Positions 36,558 through 44,822 of a stretch of DNA of 64,000 nucleotides are shown here, piece by piece. The stretch's first letter is position 1. The number at the start of each line of letters is the position of its first letter. The DNA is from Planctomycetota bacterium. Lineage in GTDB: Bacteria > Planctomycetota > UBA1135 > UBA2386. Both the position numbers and the translations under genes were made by a program. Under the pieces are notes generated by a model that was not told where the DNA came from, did not search any database, and saw nothing but the letters and a program-made list of their open reading frames with translations. The stretch is taken from assembly GCA_020638655.1 (NCBI GenBank), contig JACKIC010000004.1:422610-486609 (forward strand). Direction: 5' to 3'.

Positions 36558-36977
36558 ATGTACGACCCTGAACTGATCCGTCCGTTTCGCGAAGAACTGA
36601 CCCGTATCGGCGCCAAGGAGCTGCTGACGGCGCCCGAGGTGGATGCCTGGCTGGCCGAAGGCGGCAGCGGGCTGCTGGTGATCAATTCGGTCTGCGGCTG
36701 CGCGGCGGGAAGCGCCCGGCCGGGCGTCGGCATCGCGATGCAGCACCCGACGCGGCCGGAGCGGTTCGCGACGGTGTTCGCGGGGCAGGACAAGGAGGCG
36801 ACGGCGCAGGCGCGCGCCCACTTCGCCGACGTGCCGCCGTCGAGTCCGTCGATCGCGCTGGTGGTGGACGGCAAGCTCGTCGACTTCCTGCCGCGCCACC
36901 GCATCGAGCGGCGCATGCCCCAGGAGATCGCTCAGGACCTCGTCGCGATGTTCGAGAAGCACCTGGCGGCGAACTGA
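36558..36977 (+). CDS. BrxA/BrxB-family bacilliredoxin-like protein
   Basis: 139 residues, normal for the YphP/YqiW (DUF1094) family. The redox motif VCGCAAGSARPG (CGC at about residues 47-49) follows LLVINSVCG, the conserved start of the family. The rest matches: GIAMQHPTRPERFATVFAGQD, SPSIALVVDGKLVDFLPRHRIE. Family members reduce bacillithiol-mixed disulfides on proteins in the cytoplasm; in bacteria without bacillithiol the role may be general disulfide handling. The start lies directly after a palindromic repeat arm. Confidence 0.88.
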   Translation: MYDPELIRPFREELTRIGAKELLTAPEVDAWLAEGGSGLLVINSVCGCAAGSARPGVGIAMQHPTRPERFATVFAGQDKEATAQARAHFADVPPSSPSIALVVDGKLVDFLPRHRIERRMPQEIAQDLVAMFEKHLAAN

Positions 36978-37107
36978 GCCGTCCTGCCTTGGGCCGCCCA
37001 TGAGAAGGGGGGCTCGGTGACGCCCGAGCCGCGGATTGCGGTCCGGAAGTTGGTGGTGCGTTGCTTCGGCAACCTCCGATGCGGCGAGGGGTAGACTTCC
37101 CCGTCCC

Positions 37108-40100
37108 ATGTTCGCCACCCGCCAGCCGTCTTGCGGATCGCCGAGTCGTCGCTGCACCGCCTCGAGGCGGGCGGTGGCCGCCTTGTTGGCCGTGGCCGCG
37201 CTGACGCTGCCGAGCAGCTGCGGCGCGGGTCTGGTCACCGGCATCGCCGCCGGCAACGGCAGCAGCTCGACGCCCGAGAGCCGCCCGCCCGAGCTGAGCC
37301 TGGTCGCGATCCTGCCGCTCGTTCCCGCCGAGAACACGTCGCGCGTCGTCGTCGTGGCCAACGCGAAGATCGCGCCGGGCGCGCGCCTGCGCGTGCGCAT
37401 CGAAGCGGCCGGAGAGGGGGTCGATCAACTGCAGCCGACCGCGGCCGGTCAGGGCGGTTCGACGTCGATCACGTTCGTCGTCGAGACGGGACCGATCCGC
37501 ACCGCCGTCGGCAGGAACGACCAGGACGTCGCGGGCACGCTCAGCGTGATCGTCGACGACGTCTCGATCGCGTCCGCGGCGATCGTGCTGGCGCGTCAGC
37601 CCGCGGCCGCGCTCGACCTCGCACCAGGGGAATCCCTGTTCGTGTCGCCCTTCGGTCAGCGCGTCGGCGTGCTCGTCGACGGGCTGCGCAGCACCGAGGC
37701 CGCGGGGGTGCAGCTGTTCGTGCGCACCGCGGACCCGTCGCGGCCGGCGCTCGTCGGTGAGGAGCCTCCGACCGTGACCCGGCTGTGCACGGAGCTGCAG
37801 TTGTCGCCCGGGCCCATCGCGGGCGTGCAGGAAGTCAGCGCCGTGGTGCCCGGCAACACCTTCCCGGTCGCGGCCGAGTTGTTCGTGCGGGATGCGCTGG
37901 CCGGCGAGTCGACCGTCGCCGTCGGCGCCTACTACCGCCCCGACGTCGCGCTGGTGTTGCCGAGCCAGGGGCCCACGACCGGCGGCAGCCTGGTCACGCT
38001 GGTCGGCAACGCGCTGGCGCCGTACGACTTCACCGTCACCGGTGTGTTGCCGCCGCTGCAGTTCGACGCGGTGTCGCTGTCGTTCGCCAAGGGTGGGCGG
38101 GTCGTCGACCTCGACCCGCAGGACTTCCGCACCAGTGAGTCGAGCCGCGATCGCCTGGTGTTCACGATGCCGGCGTCGCCGGACGGTCGCCCCGGGGTCG
38201 TCGACGTGGTGCTGCGGGTCGATCTCGGCGGCGCGACGGCGCAGGTCACCGTCAGCAAGTTCCTCTACGCCAACCCGCAGCCGTTCTTCGGCCCGCGCGG
38301 CACGACGCTCGAGCGGCTGCCGGTCGCGGTGTCGCCGATCGCGCTCGACGACGCGCCGGGCGTCGACGACGCCCCGGACTTCGCAGCGCTCTACGACGAG
38401 GGTGGCGTCGCCTTCCTGCAGCTGCTGCTGGCGCAGGAGAACGGGATGTTCACGCGCTTCGGGGCGCCGCGGCAGATCGCCAACCACGAGGTCGCCGCCG
38501 AACTCGGGCCGCGCGACCTGTGCACGGGGGACTTCGACGGCGACCACGTGCCCGACATGTTCCTGGTCAACTTCGGCGCCGCCACGGCCGTGCATCACCT
38601 GGTGCTCGGTCAGGCCAAGCCGGCGCCGCCGCTCGGCGCGGTGCACCGCTTCGTCGCCAACGCCGGCACCTGGCGGTGCCGGGCCGCGGACTTCGACGGC
38701 GACGGCCTCACCGACGTGCTGCTGGTGCCCGGCGTCGGCGCGCCGACCGGCCTGCAGCCCGAGGTCTGGCTGAGTCGACCGCTCGGCGTCGGTCAGCCCG
38801 CGTTCGCGCCGCCGGTGGTCGTGCCGGTGCGCACGTTCGCCTACGAGGCCATCGACCTCGAGGACCTCGACGGAGACGGCTTCCTCGACGTCGCCTTCGT
38901 CAGCGGGACGACCCTGCAGCTCGACGTCGCGTTCGGGCTCGGCGACGGCTCGTTCGGCGCGGTGGTCAACGTCGACTTCTCGTTCGCGGGCTACACCCCC
39001 GACGCCAACTCGCCCGCGGTCGGCCTGCACGGCTGCCGCGACGGCGCCCAACAATCGCTCGCCGTCGTGCTCGCGGGTCTCGAGTCCAACCCGATCGCCA
39101 CGGGCCCGACCCGGCCGACGGTCGCGGTGCTGCACCAGACCACGCCGCGCACGTTCGCCGCACCGACCGCCGCCGACGTCGAGGTGATCCCGACCGAGCC
39201 GCTGGCGCTGAGCCTCACCGCCGATCTCGACCAGGCCAACACGCTGGAGATGGCGCTCGCGGTGCGCGGCGACCCGCAGTTCGTCTCGCTCGGTCTCTTG
39301 CGCTACGGCACGACGCGGTTCTCGCCGATTCCCGGCGGCATCGAGCTCGGCGCCGAGTCGCCGCGCCAGATCCGCGCGCTGCACTTCGACCGGGCCTTTC
39401 CGGCGACGCCGCAGAGCGCCGAGGCCAAGGCGGTGTTCGTCGTGCACGAGAGCGACATCGACGGGACCCGCGAGCGGCGCCTGTCGACGCGTCTGCTCTA
39501 CGCCGATGCCAGCACGGGCCAGCTGACGCTGTTGCCGCCGGACGCCGGCGCGCAGATCGGTGCGCCGATCCAGGGCATCGCCTCGGGCAACTTCCACGCG
39601 ATCAGCGTCGCGGGCGGCGGTTCGGTGCGCGATCTGGCCCTGGCCCGCGACGGCCAGATCGAACTACTCGAGAACGACGGTTTCGGCGGCTTCCCCCGGC
39701 CGAGCACGCGCCTCGCCTGGTCGGGGCTGCTGCCGACGTCCGTGCAGCTGCTGCCCAGCTCGTTGCCCGAGATCGAGTCGCTCGTGTTCGCCAACGAGGA
39801 TTCGCGCCTGGGGCTCTGGCGGCACAACCCCACGGGCGGGTCGTCGCAGACGCCGACGCTGACCACCACGGAGCTGCGCCTCGCGAGCGCCGCGCCGGCG
39901 CTGCGCTCGATCGACCTCACCGGCCGCACCCAGATCGTGCGCGGCGACGTGGACGGCGACGGGGTCGCGGACCTCGTGGTGCTGCTCTGCTTCGACCTGC
40001 CGCAGCAGACGGAGGGCAGCGCGCTGATCGCGCTGCTGCGCGGCAAAGCCGCGCCGGCGTCGAACGAGTTCCCGTTCTTCGTGCCCACCGAACTCACCGC

Positions 40101-40818
40101 GGTGCACGGCAACGCCAGTTCGCTGGCGCTCGGCGACTTCGCGATGGGCGATGCAGGGCAGCCGGTGCGCCTCGAGCTCGCCGTCGCCGTGCCGCGCGGC
40201 TCCGGCGGCGCCGCGCTCGACGGCAACCACGTGCGCTTCTTCCGCTACGTCGGCGGCGCGACGCCGGCCGGTGACCACTTCGTCGCCAGCGCGCGCGCGG
40301 GCGGACCGCAGGTGCTGCTGGCCGGCAGCGGGCCGACGCGCGTCGTCGCCGCCGACTTCGACCGCGACCAGCTCGTCGACCTGTTGGTCGCCGCCGCCGA
40401 CGACAGCAGCCTGCGCCTGTTCCGCAACGTCGCGGAGCCGGGCACCGGCGAGGAGGTCGCCGTCGGCGCGTTCCTCGAGAGCCTGGGCTCGCCGCGCGCC
40501 CTGGCCCCGGGGGAGCCGCGCGCCCTGCGGCTCGGCGACGTCAACGGCGACGGCAGCCTCGACGCGGTGGCCGCCGTCGAGTGGGTCGATGGCCTGGGTG
40601 TGCGCAGCACGTCGTTGCTGTTCTACCTGAGCACGGGCGCCGGTGAGTTCGGCACCTCGACGTTCGTGTCGCCGACGCGCGTCGGCGACCGCGACGCGCA
40701 CCTGTCGCTGGACCTCGGCGACTGGAACCGCGACGGCGTGCTCGACCTGTTCCTGGGCTGGGACACGGCGGGTCCGAGCGACCGCAACGTGCGCGTGCTG
40801 TTCGGCGGCACGCGGTAG
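37108..40818 (+). CDS. Giant FG-GAP/VCBS-repeat lipoprotein
   Basis: About 1236 residues from the ATG at 37108. The lipoprotein signal ends in LPSSCGAG. An IPT/TIG-like fold appears at about 285-330 (LVLPSQGPTTGGSLVTLVGNAL). At least seven FG-GAP calcium loops follow: GDFDGDHVPDMFLVN, ADFDGDGLTDVLLVP, EDLDGDGFLDVAFVS, GDVDGDGVADLVVLL, ADFDRDQLVDLLVAA, GDVNGDGSLDAVAAV, GDWNRDGVLDLFLGW. Such repeats form integrin-alpha-like propellers on the cell surface for adhesion or cargo binding. A TAGACT hexamer at 37092-37097 lies 10 nt before the start. Ligand unknown. Confidence 0.87.
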   Translation: MFATRQPSCGSPSRRCTASRRAVAALLAVAALTLPSSCGAGLVTGIAAGNGSSSTPESRPPELSLVAILPLVPAENTSRVVVVANAKIAPGARLRVRIEAAGEGVDQLQPTAAGQGGSTSITFVVETGPIRTAVGRNDQDVAGTLSVIVDDVSIASAAIVLARQPAAALDLAPGESLFVSPFGQRVGVLVDGLRSTEAAGVQLFVRTADPSRPALVGEEPPTVTRLCTELQLSPGPIAGVQEVSAVVPGNTFPVAAELFVRDALAGESTVAVGAYYRPDVALVLPSQGPTTGGSLVTLVGNALAPYDFTVTGVLPPLQFDAVSLSFAKGGRVVDLDPQDFRTSESSRDRLVFTMPASPDGRPGVVDVVLRVDLGGATAQVTVSKFLYANPQPFFGPRGTTLERLPVAVSPIALDDAPGVDDAPDFAALYDEGGVAFLQLLLAQENGMFTRFGAPRQIANHEVAAELGPRDLCTGDFDGDHVPDMFLVNFGAATAVHHLVLGQAKPAPPLGAVHRFVANAGTWRCRAADFDGDGLTDVLLVPGVGAPTGLQPEVWLSRPLGVGQPAFAPPVVVPVRTFAYEAIDLEDLDGDGFLDVAFVSGTTLQLDVAFGLGDGSFGAVVNVDFSFAGYTPDANSPAVGLHGCRDGAQQSLAVVLAGLESNPIATGPTRPTVAVLHQTTPRTFAAPTAADVEVIPTEPLALSLTADLDQANTLEMALAVRGDPQFVSLGLLRYGTTRFSPIPGGIELGAESPRQIRALHFDRAFPATPQSAEAKAVFVVHESDIDGTRERRLSTRLLYADASTGQLTLLPPDAGAQIGAPIQGIASGNFHAISVAGGGSVRDLALARDGQIELLENDGFGGFPRPSTRLAWSGLLPTSVQLLPSSLPEIESLVFANEDSRLGLWRHNPTGGSSQTPTLTTTELRLASAAPALRSIDLTGRTQIVRGDVDGDGVADLVVLLCFDLPQQTEGSALIALLRGKAAPASNEFPFFVPTELTAVHGNASSLALGDFAMGDAGQPVRLELAVAVPRGSGGAALDGNHVRFFRYVGGATPAGDHFVASARAGGPQVLLAGSGPTRVVAADFDRDQLVDLLVAAADDSSLRLFRNVAEPGTGEEVAVGAFLESLGSPRALAPGEPRALRLGDVNGDGSLDAVAAVEWVDGLGVRSTSLLFYLSTGAGEFGTSTFVSPTRVGDRDAHLSLDLGDWNRDGVLDLFLGWDTAGPSDRNVRVLFGGTR

Positions 40819-40840
40819 CCGGAGCGCGCGGGGCCAGGCC

Positions 40841-41875
40841 TCAGGCGAGGGCCGCGTCGAGGGACGCGGCGTCGAGCAGCTGGCGCGCCCAGCGATCGAG
40901 GGTTGCCATGTCGGCTTCCGCGACGCGCGCGGTGACGCGTTCGGGCAGCGTGCCGAAGCGCGTCTGCAGCAGGATCGTGAGCATCTCGACGCGCGCCTGC
41001 CGCATGCCTTCGGCCTTGCCTTCGGCCTTGCCTTCGGCCTTGCCTTCGGCTTTGCCGAGCTCCTGCCCGCGCTTCATGCCCTGCTCGATCAATTGCTCGG
41101 CGATCGTCTTGCCCATGGGAGTAGCTTCTTCGTGGATCAGTGCGGCTGCGGCGGCGAGGCGCTCGGGGGGCACCTCGAGCTGCCAGGCCAGATAGGAGAG
41201 TAGCGCCAGCAGGGTCGTCTTGCCGCGGGGGTGCTGCCAGAGTTCCTGCCACAGGTCGCGCCATCGCCGCACGAACTCGGCGGGGTCCCGTTCGGTCGAG
41301 CCGCGCACGAACTGCAACAGCAGCAGGGTCAGCCGCGCCTGCAGCGACAGGTCGCGCGCCCGCAGCTCGCTGGCGCTGGTGTCGGCGAGGTCGTCGAGCA
41401 GGAAGTGCAGGCTCGGTTGCAGCGGCGCCAGCGCCTTGGCCGCAGCCGGCGGCAGGCCGTCGAGCTCGACGAGCTCGAGCACGCTGCGCGGTTGGCGCCA
41501 GGCCGTCTCGCCGTGGTGCACCACGATCGGCACCAGCGGCGGCAGCCACTTGCGCTGCGGATGAGTAGCGAGGTGCGCCTGCCATGCGCAGAGCGCGTAG
41601 CGCAGCAGCTGGTAGGCGGTGAAGCGCTCCGCGCGGCTCTTGTGCTCGAGCAGCAGGTAGAGCAGCAGCGGCGCGCCCGCCGCGTTCGCGGTGAACAGCA
41701 GGTCGGCGTGGTGCCCGCGCAGGTCCTCGTCGACCCACGACCCGGGCACCAGCTGCAGCGACGACCAGTCGATCGCGCGCGCCAGCGGCCCGGGCAGGAT
41801 CCCGCCCAGCAGCGAGGCCGCGTTCGCGGGATCGCCGAAGGTGTGGGTGAACAGGTGGTCGTGGCCGAACTGCAT
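40841..41875 (-). CDS. Rpn-family recombination-promoting nuclease / YhgA-like transposase
   Basis: 344 residues from the ATG at 41875. N-terminal PD-(D/E)XK-type core: MQFGHDHLFTHTFGDPANAA, HADLLFTANAAGAPLLLYLL with EHKS (catalytic Asp ... Glu-x-Lys), YQLLRYALCAWQAHLATHP and VPIVVHHGETAWRQP, as in the Rpn/YhgA (PF04754) group that nicks DNA and promotes RecA-independent recombination. A tandem GKAE repeat (about residues 275-290) is encoded by 12-bp direct repeats (41005-41056), and such repeat-length switching is reported for other Rpn genes. It converges with the FG-GAP gene and diverges from the oxidoreductase. Confidence 0.85.
   Translation of the reverse strand: MQFGHDHLFTHTFGDPANAASLLGGILPGPLARAIDWSSLQLVPGSWVDEDLRGHHADLLFTANAAGAPLLLYLLLEHKSRAERFTAYQLLRYALCAWQAHLATHPQRKWLPPLVPIVVHHGETAWRQPRSVLELVELDGLPPAAAKALAPLQPSLHFLLDDLADTSASELRARDLSLQARLTLLLLQFVRGSTERDPAEFVRRWRDLWQELWQHPRGKTTLLALLSYLAWQLEVPPERLAAAAALIHEEATPMGKTIAEQLIEQGMKRGQELGKAEGKAEGKAEGKAEGMRQARVEMLTILLQTRFGTLPERVTARVAEADMATLDRWARQLLDAASLDAALA
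41005..41056. repeat. 12-bp tandem repeat inside the Rpn-type gene
   Basis: About four and a half copies of GCCTTCGGCCTT, encoding (GKAE)n on the minus strand. The last copy is degenerate (GCCTTCGGCTTT). Unit length is a multiple of three, so copy changes keep the frame. Confidence 0.85.
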
Positions 41876-41960
41876 CGTGGCTCTGCCTCCCAGTGCGCGG
41901 AGGGGGGGCATCCAGGCGACTTCTTGCTCTGGGGCGCGCCGCGCGGTCCAGTCTCGCCCG

Positions 41961-43145
41961 ATGAAGTCCTCGCCCCGCTCGCAGGCCGGCGCCGCCGGCA
42001 CTCTCCAGGTCCTCAACGTCGCGATGGTCGGCCACGCCTTCATGGGCCGCGCGCACAGCAACGCCTACCGCCAGGTCAATCACTTCTTCGACCTGCCGCT
42101 GCAGGTCGTGCCCGCGGTGGTCGTCGGCCGCGACCTCGCGCGCGCCGGGGAGGCGGCGCAGAAGTTCGGCTTCGCCGAGGCGACGACGGACCTCGACGCG
42201 GTGCTCGCCGACCCCGACATCCACGTGATCGACGTCGCCACGCCCAACGACAGCCACTTCCCGATCGCGATGGCCGCCCTTCGCGCCAAGAAGCACGTGC
42301 TCTGCGAGAAGCCGCTGGCGATGACCCTCGAGCAGACCAAGGAGATGGCGGCGCTCGCGAAGAAGAACAAGGTGCGCGTCGCCCTGTGGCACAACTACCG
42401 CCGCGCGCCGGCGACGATGCTCGCGGCGCAGATGATCGCGCGCGGCGACATCGGTGCGGTGCGGCAGGTGCGCGCGGTCTACCTGCAGGACTGGCTCAGC
42501 TCGGCGGACATGCCGGCGAGCTGGCGCACCAGCAAGAAGGCCTGCGGCAGCGGCGCGCACGGCGACCTCAACGCGCACCTGATCGACCTGACGCGCGCGC
42601 TGACCGGGCTGGAGTTCGACGCCGTCTGCGGCGTGCAGCAGACGTTCACCAAGGAGCGACCGACCGGCAAGGGCAAGCAGAAGGCCAAGGTCGACGTCGA
42701 CGACGCGTTCTGCTTCCTGGCGAAGTTCAAGGCCAAGGGCAAGGGCAGCAGCGCGATCGGCACCTACGAGGCGACGCGCGTCGCGCCCGGCCGCAAGAAC
42801 TACAACTGCATCGAGATCTCGGGCGAGAAGGGCGCGATCCGCTGGAACCTCGAGCGCATGAACGAGCTCGAGGTGTTCTCGTTCGCCGACCCGGCCGATG
42901 GTCAGGGCTTCCGCACCGTGATGTGCATGGACGGCGTGCACCCGTACGCCGCCAACTGGTGGCCGGACGGGCACATCGTCGGCTACGAGCACACCTTCGT
43001 GCACCACGTCGCCGACTTCGTCACCGCGCTGGCCGGCAAGCAGCCGTTCCACCCGGACTTCGACGACGGCGTCGCGGTGCAGGCCGTGCTCGAGGCGTCG
43101 CTCGCGTCGGTCAAGAAGGGCGGCTGGGTGAAGGTCGCGCGCTGA
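41961..43145 (+). CDS. GFO/IDH/MocA-family NAD(P)-dependent oxidoreductase
   Basis: 394 residues. The Rossmann domain starts LNVAMVGHAFMGRAHSNAYR, with the MocA signatures VIDVATPNDSHFPIAMAALR, KKHVLCEKPLAMTLEQTK (the conserved EKP) and NYRRAPATMLAAQMI. The C-terminal alpha/beta substrate domain contains GDLNAHLIDLTRALTG with the conserved D...H. The family oxidises or reduces sugars, inositols or their derivatives with NAD(P). Together with the sugar isomerase 0.6 kb downstream (separated by a small membrane protein), this looks like a carbohydrate utilisation unit, a pairing frequent in Planctomycetota. Substrate unknown. Confidence 0.9.
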   Translation: MKSSPRSQAGAAGTLQVLNVAMVGHAFMGRAHSNAYRQVNHFFDLPLQVVPAVVVGRDLARAGEAAQKFGFAEATTDLDAVLADPDIHVIDVATPNDSHFPIAMAALRAKKHVLCEKPLAMTLEQTKEMAALAKKNKVRVALWHNYRRAPATMLAAQMIARGDIGAVRQVRAVYLQDWLSSADMPASWRTSKKACGSGAHGDLNAHLIDLTRALTGLEFDAVCGVQQTFTKERPTGKGKQKAKVDVDDAFCFLAKFKAKGKGSSAIGTYEATRVAPGRKNYNCIEISGEKGAIRWNLERMNELEVFSFADPADGQGFRTVMCMDGVHPYAANWWPDGHIVGYEHTFVHHVADFVTALAGKQPFHPDFDDGVAVQAVLEASLASVKKGGWVKVAR

Positions 43146-43185
43146 TCGCGTCCCCGGCAGGCGCGCATCGCGCTACTCTGTGGCC

Positions 43186-43659
43186 GTGGACTACCTGGTG
43201 CACTCCGAAGGCGTCGCGCCGCACGGGCACGAGACCTTCCGCAGCCCATGGATGATGGGGCCGCGGCTCGACTACAAGCCGATGATGCCGGTCACCGACC
43301 CGCAGAACCGGATCGCGTTCGGGTGCGTCACCCTGGCGGTGGCCTGGGCCGTGATCTACGGCGTCGAAGACGTGGGCAACGGCCGGCACTGGTTCGCGGG
43401 CATGGCCGCGTTCGCGGTGGGCATGATCGTCTCGGGCGTGCGCCAGATCCGGCACGACCGGCGCGTCCGGCGCCTCATGGATCGCGCGCGCGGCGAGTGG
43501 AGCGAGTTGCTGGTCGGGGCCGCGGTGGCGAAGGGCGACGGCGAGGGCATCCCGCGCTTCCTGGTGCGGCGCGGCTATCGCGAGTACTTCGTGCGCCGGT
43601 GGATCGCGGACCGGCTCACCGGCGAGCTCGAGCACGTGGCCGGCGAGCCGCCCGCGTGA
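43186..43659 (+). CDS. Small membrane protein, unknown function
   Basis: About 157 residues from the GTG at 43186; an in-frame GTG at 43180 gives two more. Two hydrophobic segments (IAFGCVTLAVAWAVIYGV at about 43-60, and HWFAGMAAFAVGMIVSGV) flank a short loop. The C-terminal ~75 residues are basic and cytoplasmic, with RRGYREYFVRRWIADRLTGE. TACTCT at 43174 lies immediately upstream. It sits between two sugar-metabolism genes on the same strand. I do not recognise the family. Confidence 0.65.
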   Translation: MDYLVHSEGVAPHGHETFRSPWMMGPRLDYKPMMPVTDPQNRIAFGCVTLAVAWAVIYGVEDVGNGRHWFAGMAAFAVGMIVSGVRQIRHDRRVRRLMDRARGEWSELLVGAAVAKGDGEGIPRFLVRRGYREYFVRRWIADRLTGELEHVAGEPPA

Positions 43660-43731
43660 GAGTTGCCGAGCCGGCTTGTTCTGTGGCCTCGCCCCGGCGA
43701 CCATCTCGCGCCTCGACCACGGAGCACGCCC

Positions 43732-44778
43732 ATGATGAAAGGACCCGGCATCTTCCTCGCGCAGTTCATGTCGGACAGCGCCCCGCACAACCGCTTCGAC
43801 TCCGCCTGCAAGTGGGCGGGGGAGCTCGACTACGTCGGGGTGCAGGTGCCGTCGTGGGACGCGCGCTGCATGGACCTGGCCAAGGCCGCCGAGAGCGTCG
43901 AGTACTGCCGCGACCTGCAGGCGACGGCCGATCGCGCCGGCGTCGAGATCAGCGAGCTGAGCACCCACCTGCAGGGGCAGCTGGTCGCGGTGCACCCTGC
44001 CTACGCGTCGATGTTCCAGGGCTTCGCGCCGGCCGGCGTGAACACGCCCGAGGCGATGTGCCGCTACGGCACCGAGCAGGTCAAGCTGTGCCTGAAGGCC
44101 AGCAAGAACCTCGGCCTCGACGCGATGCCGACGTTCAGCGGCGCGCTGATGTGGCACACGATGTATCCGTGGCCGCAGCGCCCGGCGGGCCTGGTCGAGG
44201 AGGGCTTCAAGGAGTTGGCGAAGCGCTGGCGGCCGATCCTCGACTACGCCGACGAATGCGGCATCGACTGCGCGTTCGAGGTGCACCCCGGCGAGGATCT
44301 GCACGACGGTGCCAGCTACGAGATGTTCCTCGACCACGTCGATCAGCACCCGCGCGCGTGTCTGCTCTACGACCCGTCGCACTTCGTGCTGCAGCAGCTC
44401 GACTATCTGGAGTACATCGAGCTCTACCACGAGCGCATCAAGTGCTTCCACGTCAAGGACGCCGAGTTCCGGCCGAACGGCCGCGTCGGTGTCTACGGCG
44501 GCTACCAGGGCTGGCAGAACCGCGCCGGGCGCTTTCGTTCGACGGGTGACGGCGACGTCGATTTCACCGGCATCTTCACCCTGCTCACCAAGCACAACTA
44601 CCACGGTTGGGCGACGATCGAGTGGGAGTGCTGCTTCAAGGACAGCGAGCAGGGCGCGGTCGAAGGCGCGCCGTTCATCGCCTCGCACATGATCCAGCCG
44701 CCGGCGCGTGCGTTCGACGACTTCGCGGGCGGCAAGGTCGACAAGGTCGCGATCCGGCGCGCGCTGGGGCTGGAGTAG
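43732..44778 (+). CDS. Sugar phosphate isomerase/epimerase-type TIM-barrel protein
   Basis: 348 residues from the ATG at 43732; a second ATG follows at once at 43735. AP-endonuclease-2/xylose-isomerase-like barrel: ELDYVGVQVPSWDARCMD, GVEISELSTHLQGQLVAVHP, LWHTMYPWPQ..., the metal ligands in IDCAFEVHPGEDLHDG (Glu and His), LLYDPSHFVLQQLDY (Asp and His), CFHVKDAEFRPNGRVG (His and Asp) and WATIEWECCFKD (Glu). Enzymes with this set isomerise or epimerise sugars, keto-sugars or inosose with a divalent metal. Downstream of the GFO/IDH/MocA gene it likely acts on the same substrate. Confidence 0.9.
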   Translation: MMKGPGIFLAQFMSDSAPHNRFDSACKWAGELDYVGVQVPSWDARCMDLAKAAESVEYCRDLQATADRAGVEISELSTHLQGQLVAVHPAYASMFQGFAPAGVNTPEAMCRYGTEQVKLCLKASKNLGLDAMPTFSGALMWHTMYPWPQRPAGLVEEGFKELAKRWRPILDYADECGIDCAFEVHPGEDLHDGASYEMFLDHVDQHPRACLLYDPSHFVLQQLDYLEYIELYHERIKCFHVKDAEFRPNGRVGVYGGYQGWQNRAGRFRSTGDGDVDFTGIFTLLTKHNYHGWATIEWECCFKDSEQGAVEGAPFIASHMIQPPARAFDDFAGGKVDKVAIRRALGLE

Positions 44779-44822
44779 CGCCGCCGGCGGCGTGCGACCC
44801 CATCGAAGCCAGCAGTTCCCGC

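Noticed and set aside
44779..44792. CGCCGCCGGCGGCG palindrome as a terminator between convergent genes
   Set aside because: Only a 5-bp stem is possible after allowing a loop and there is no T-tract; such GC palindromes are frequent by chance here.
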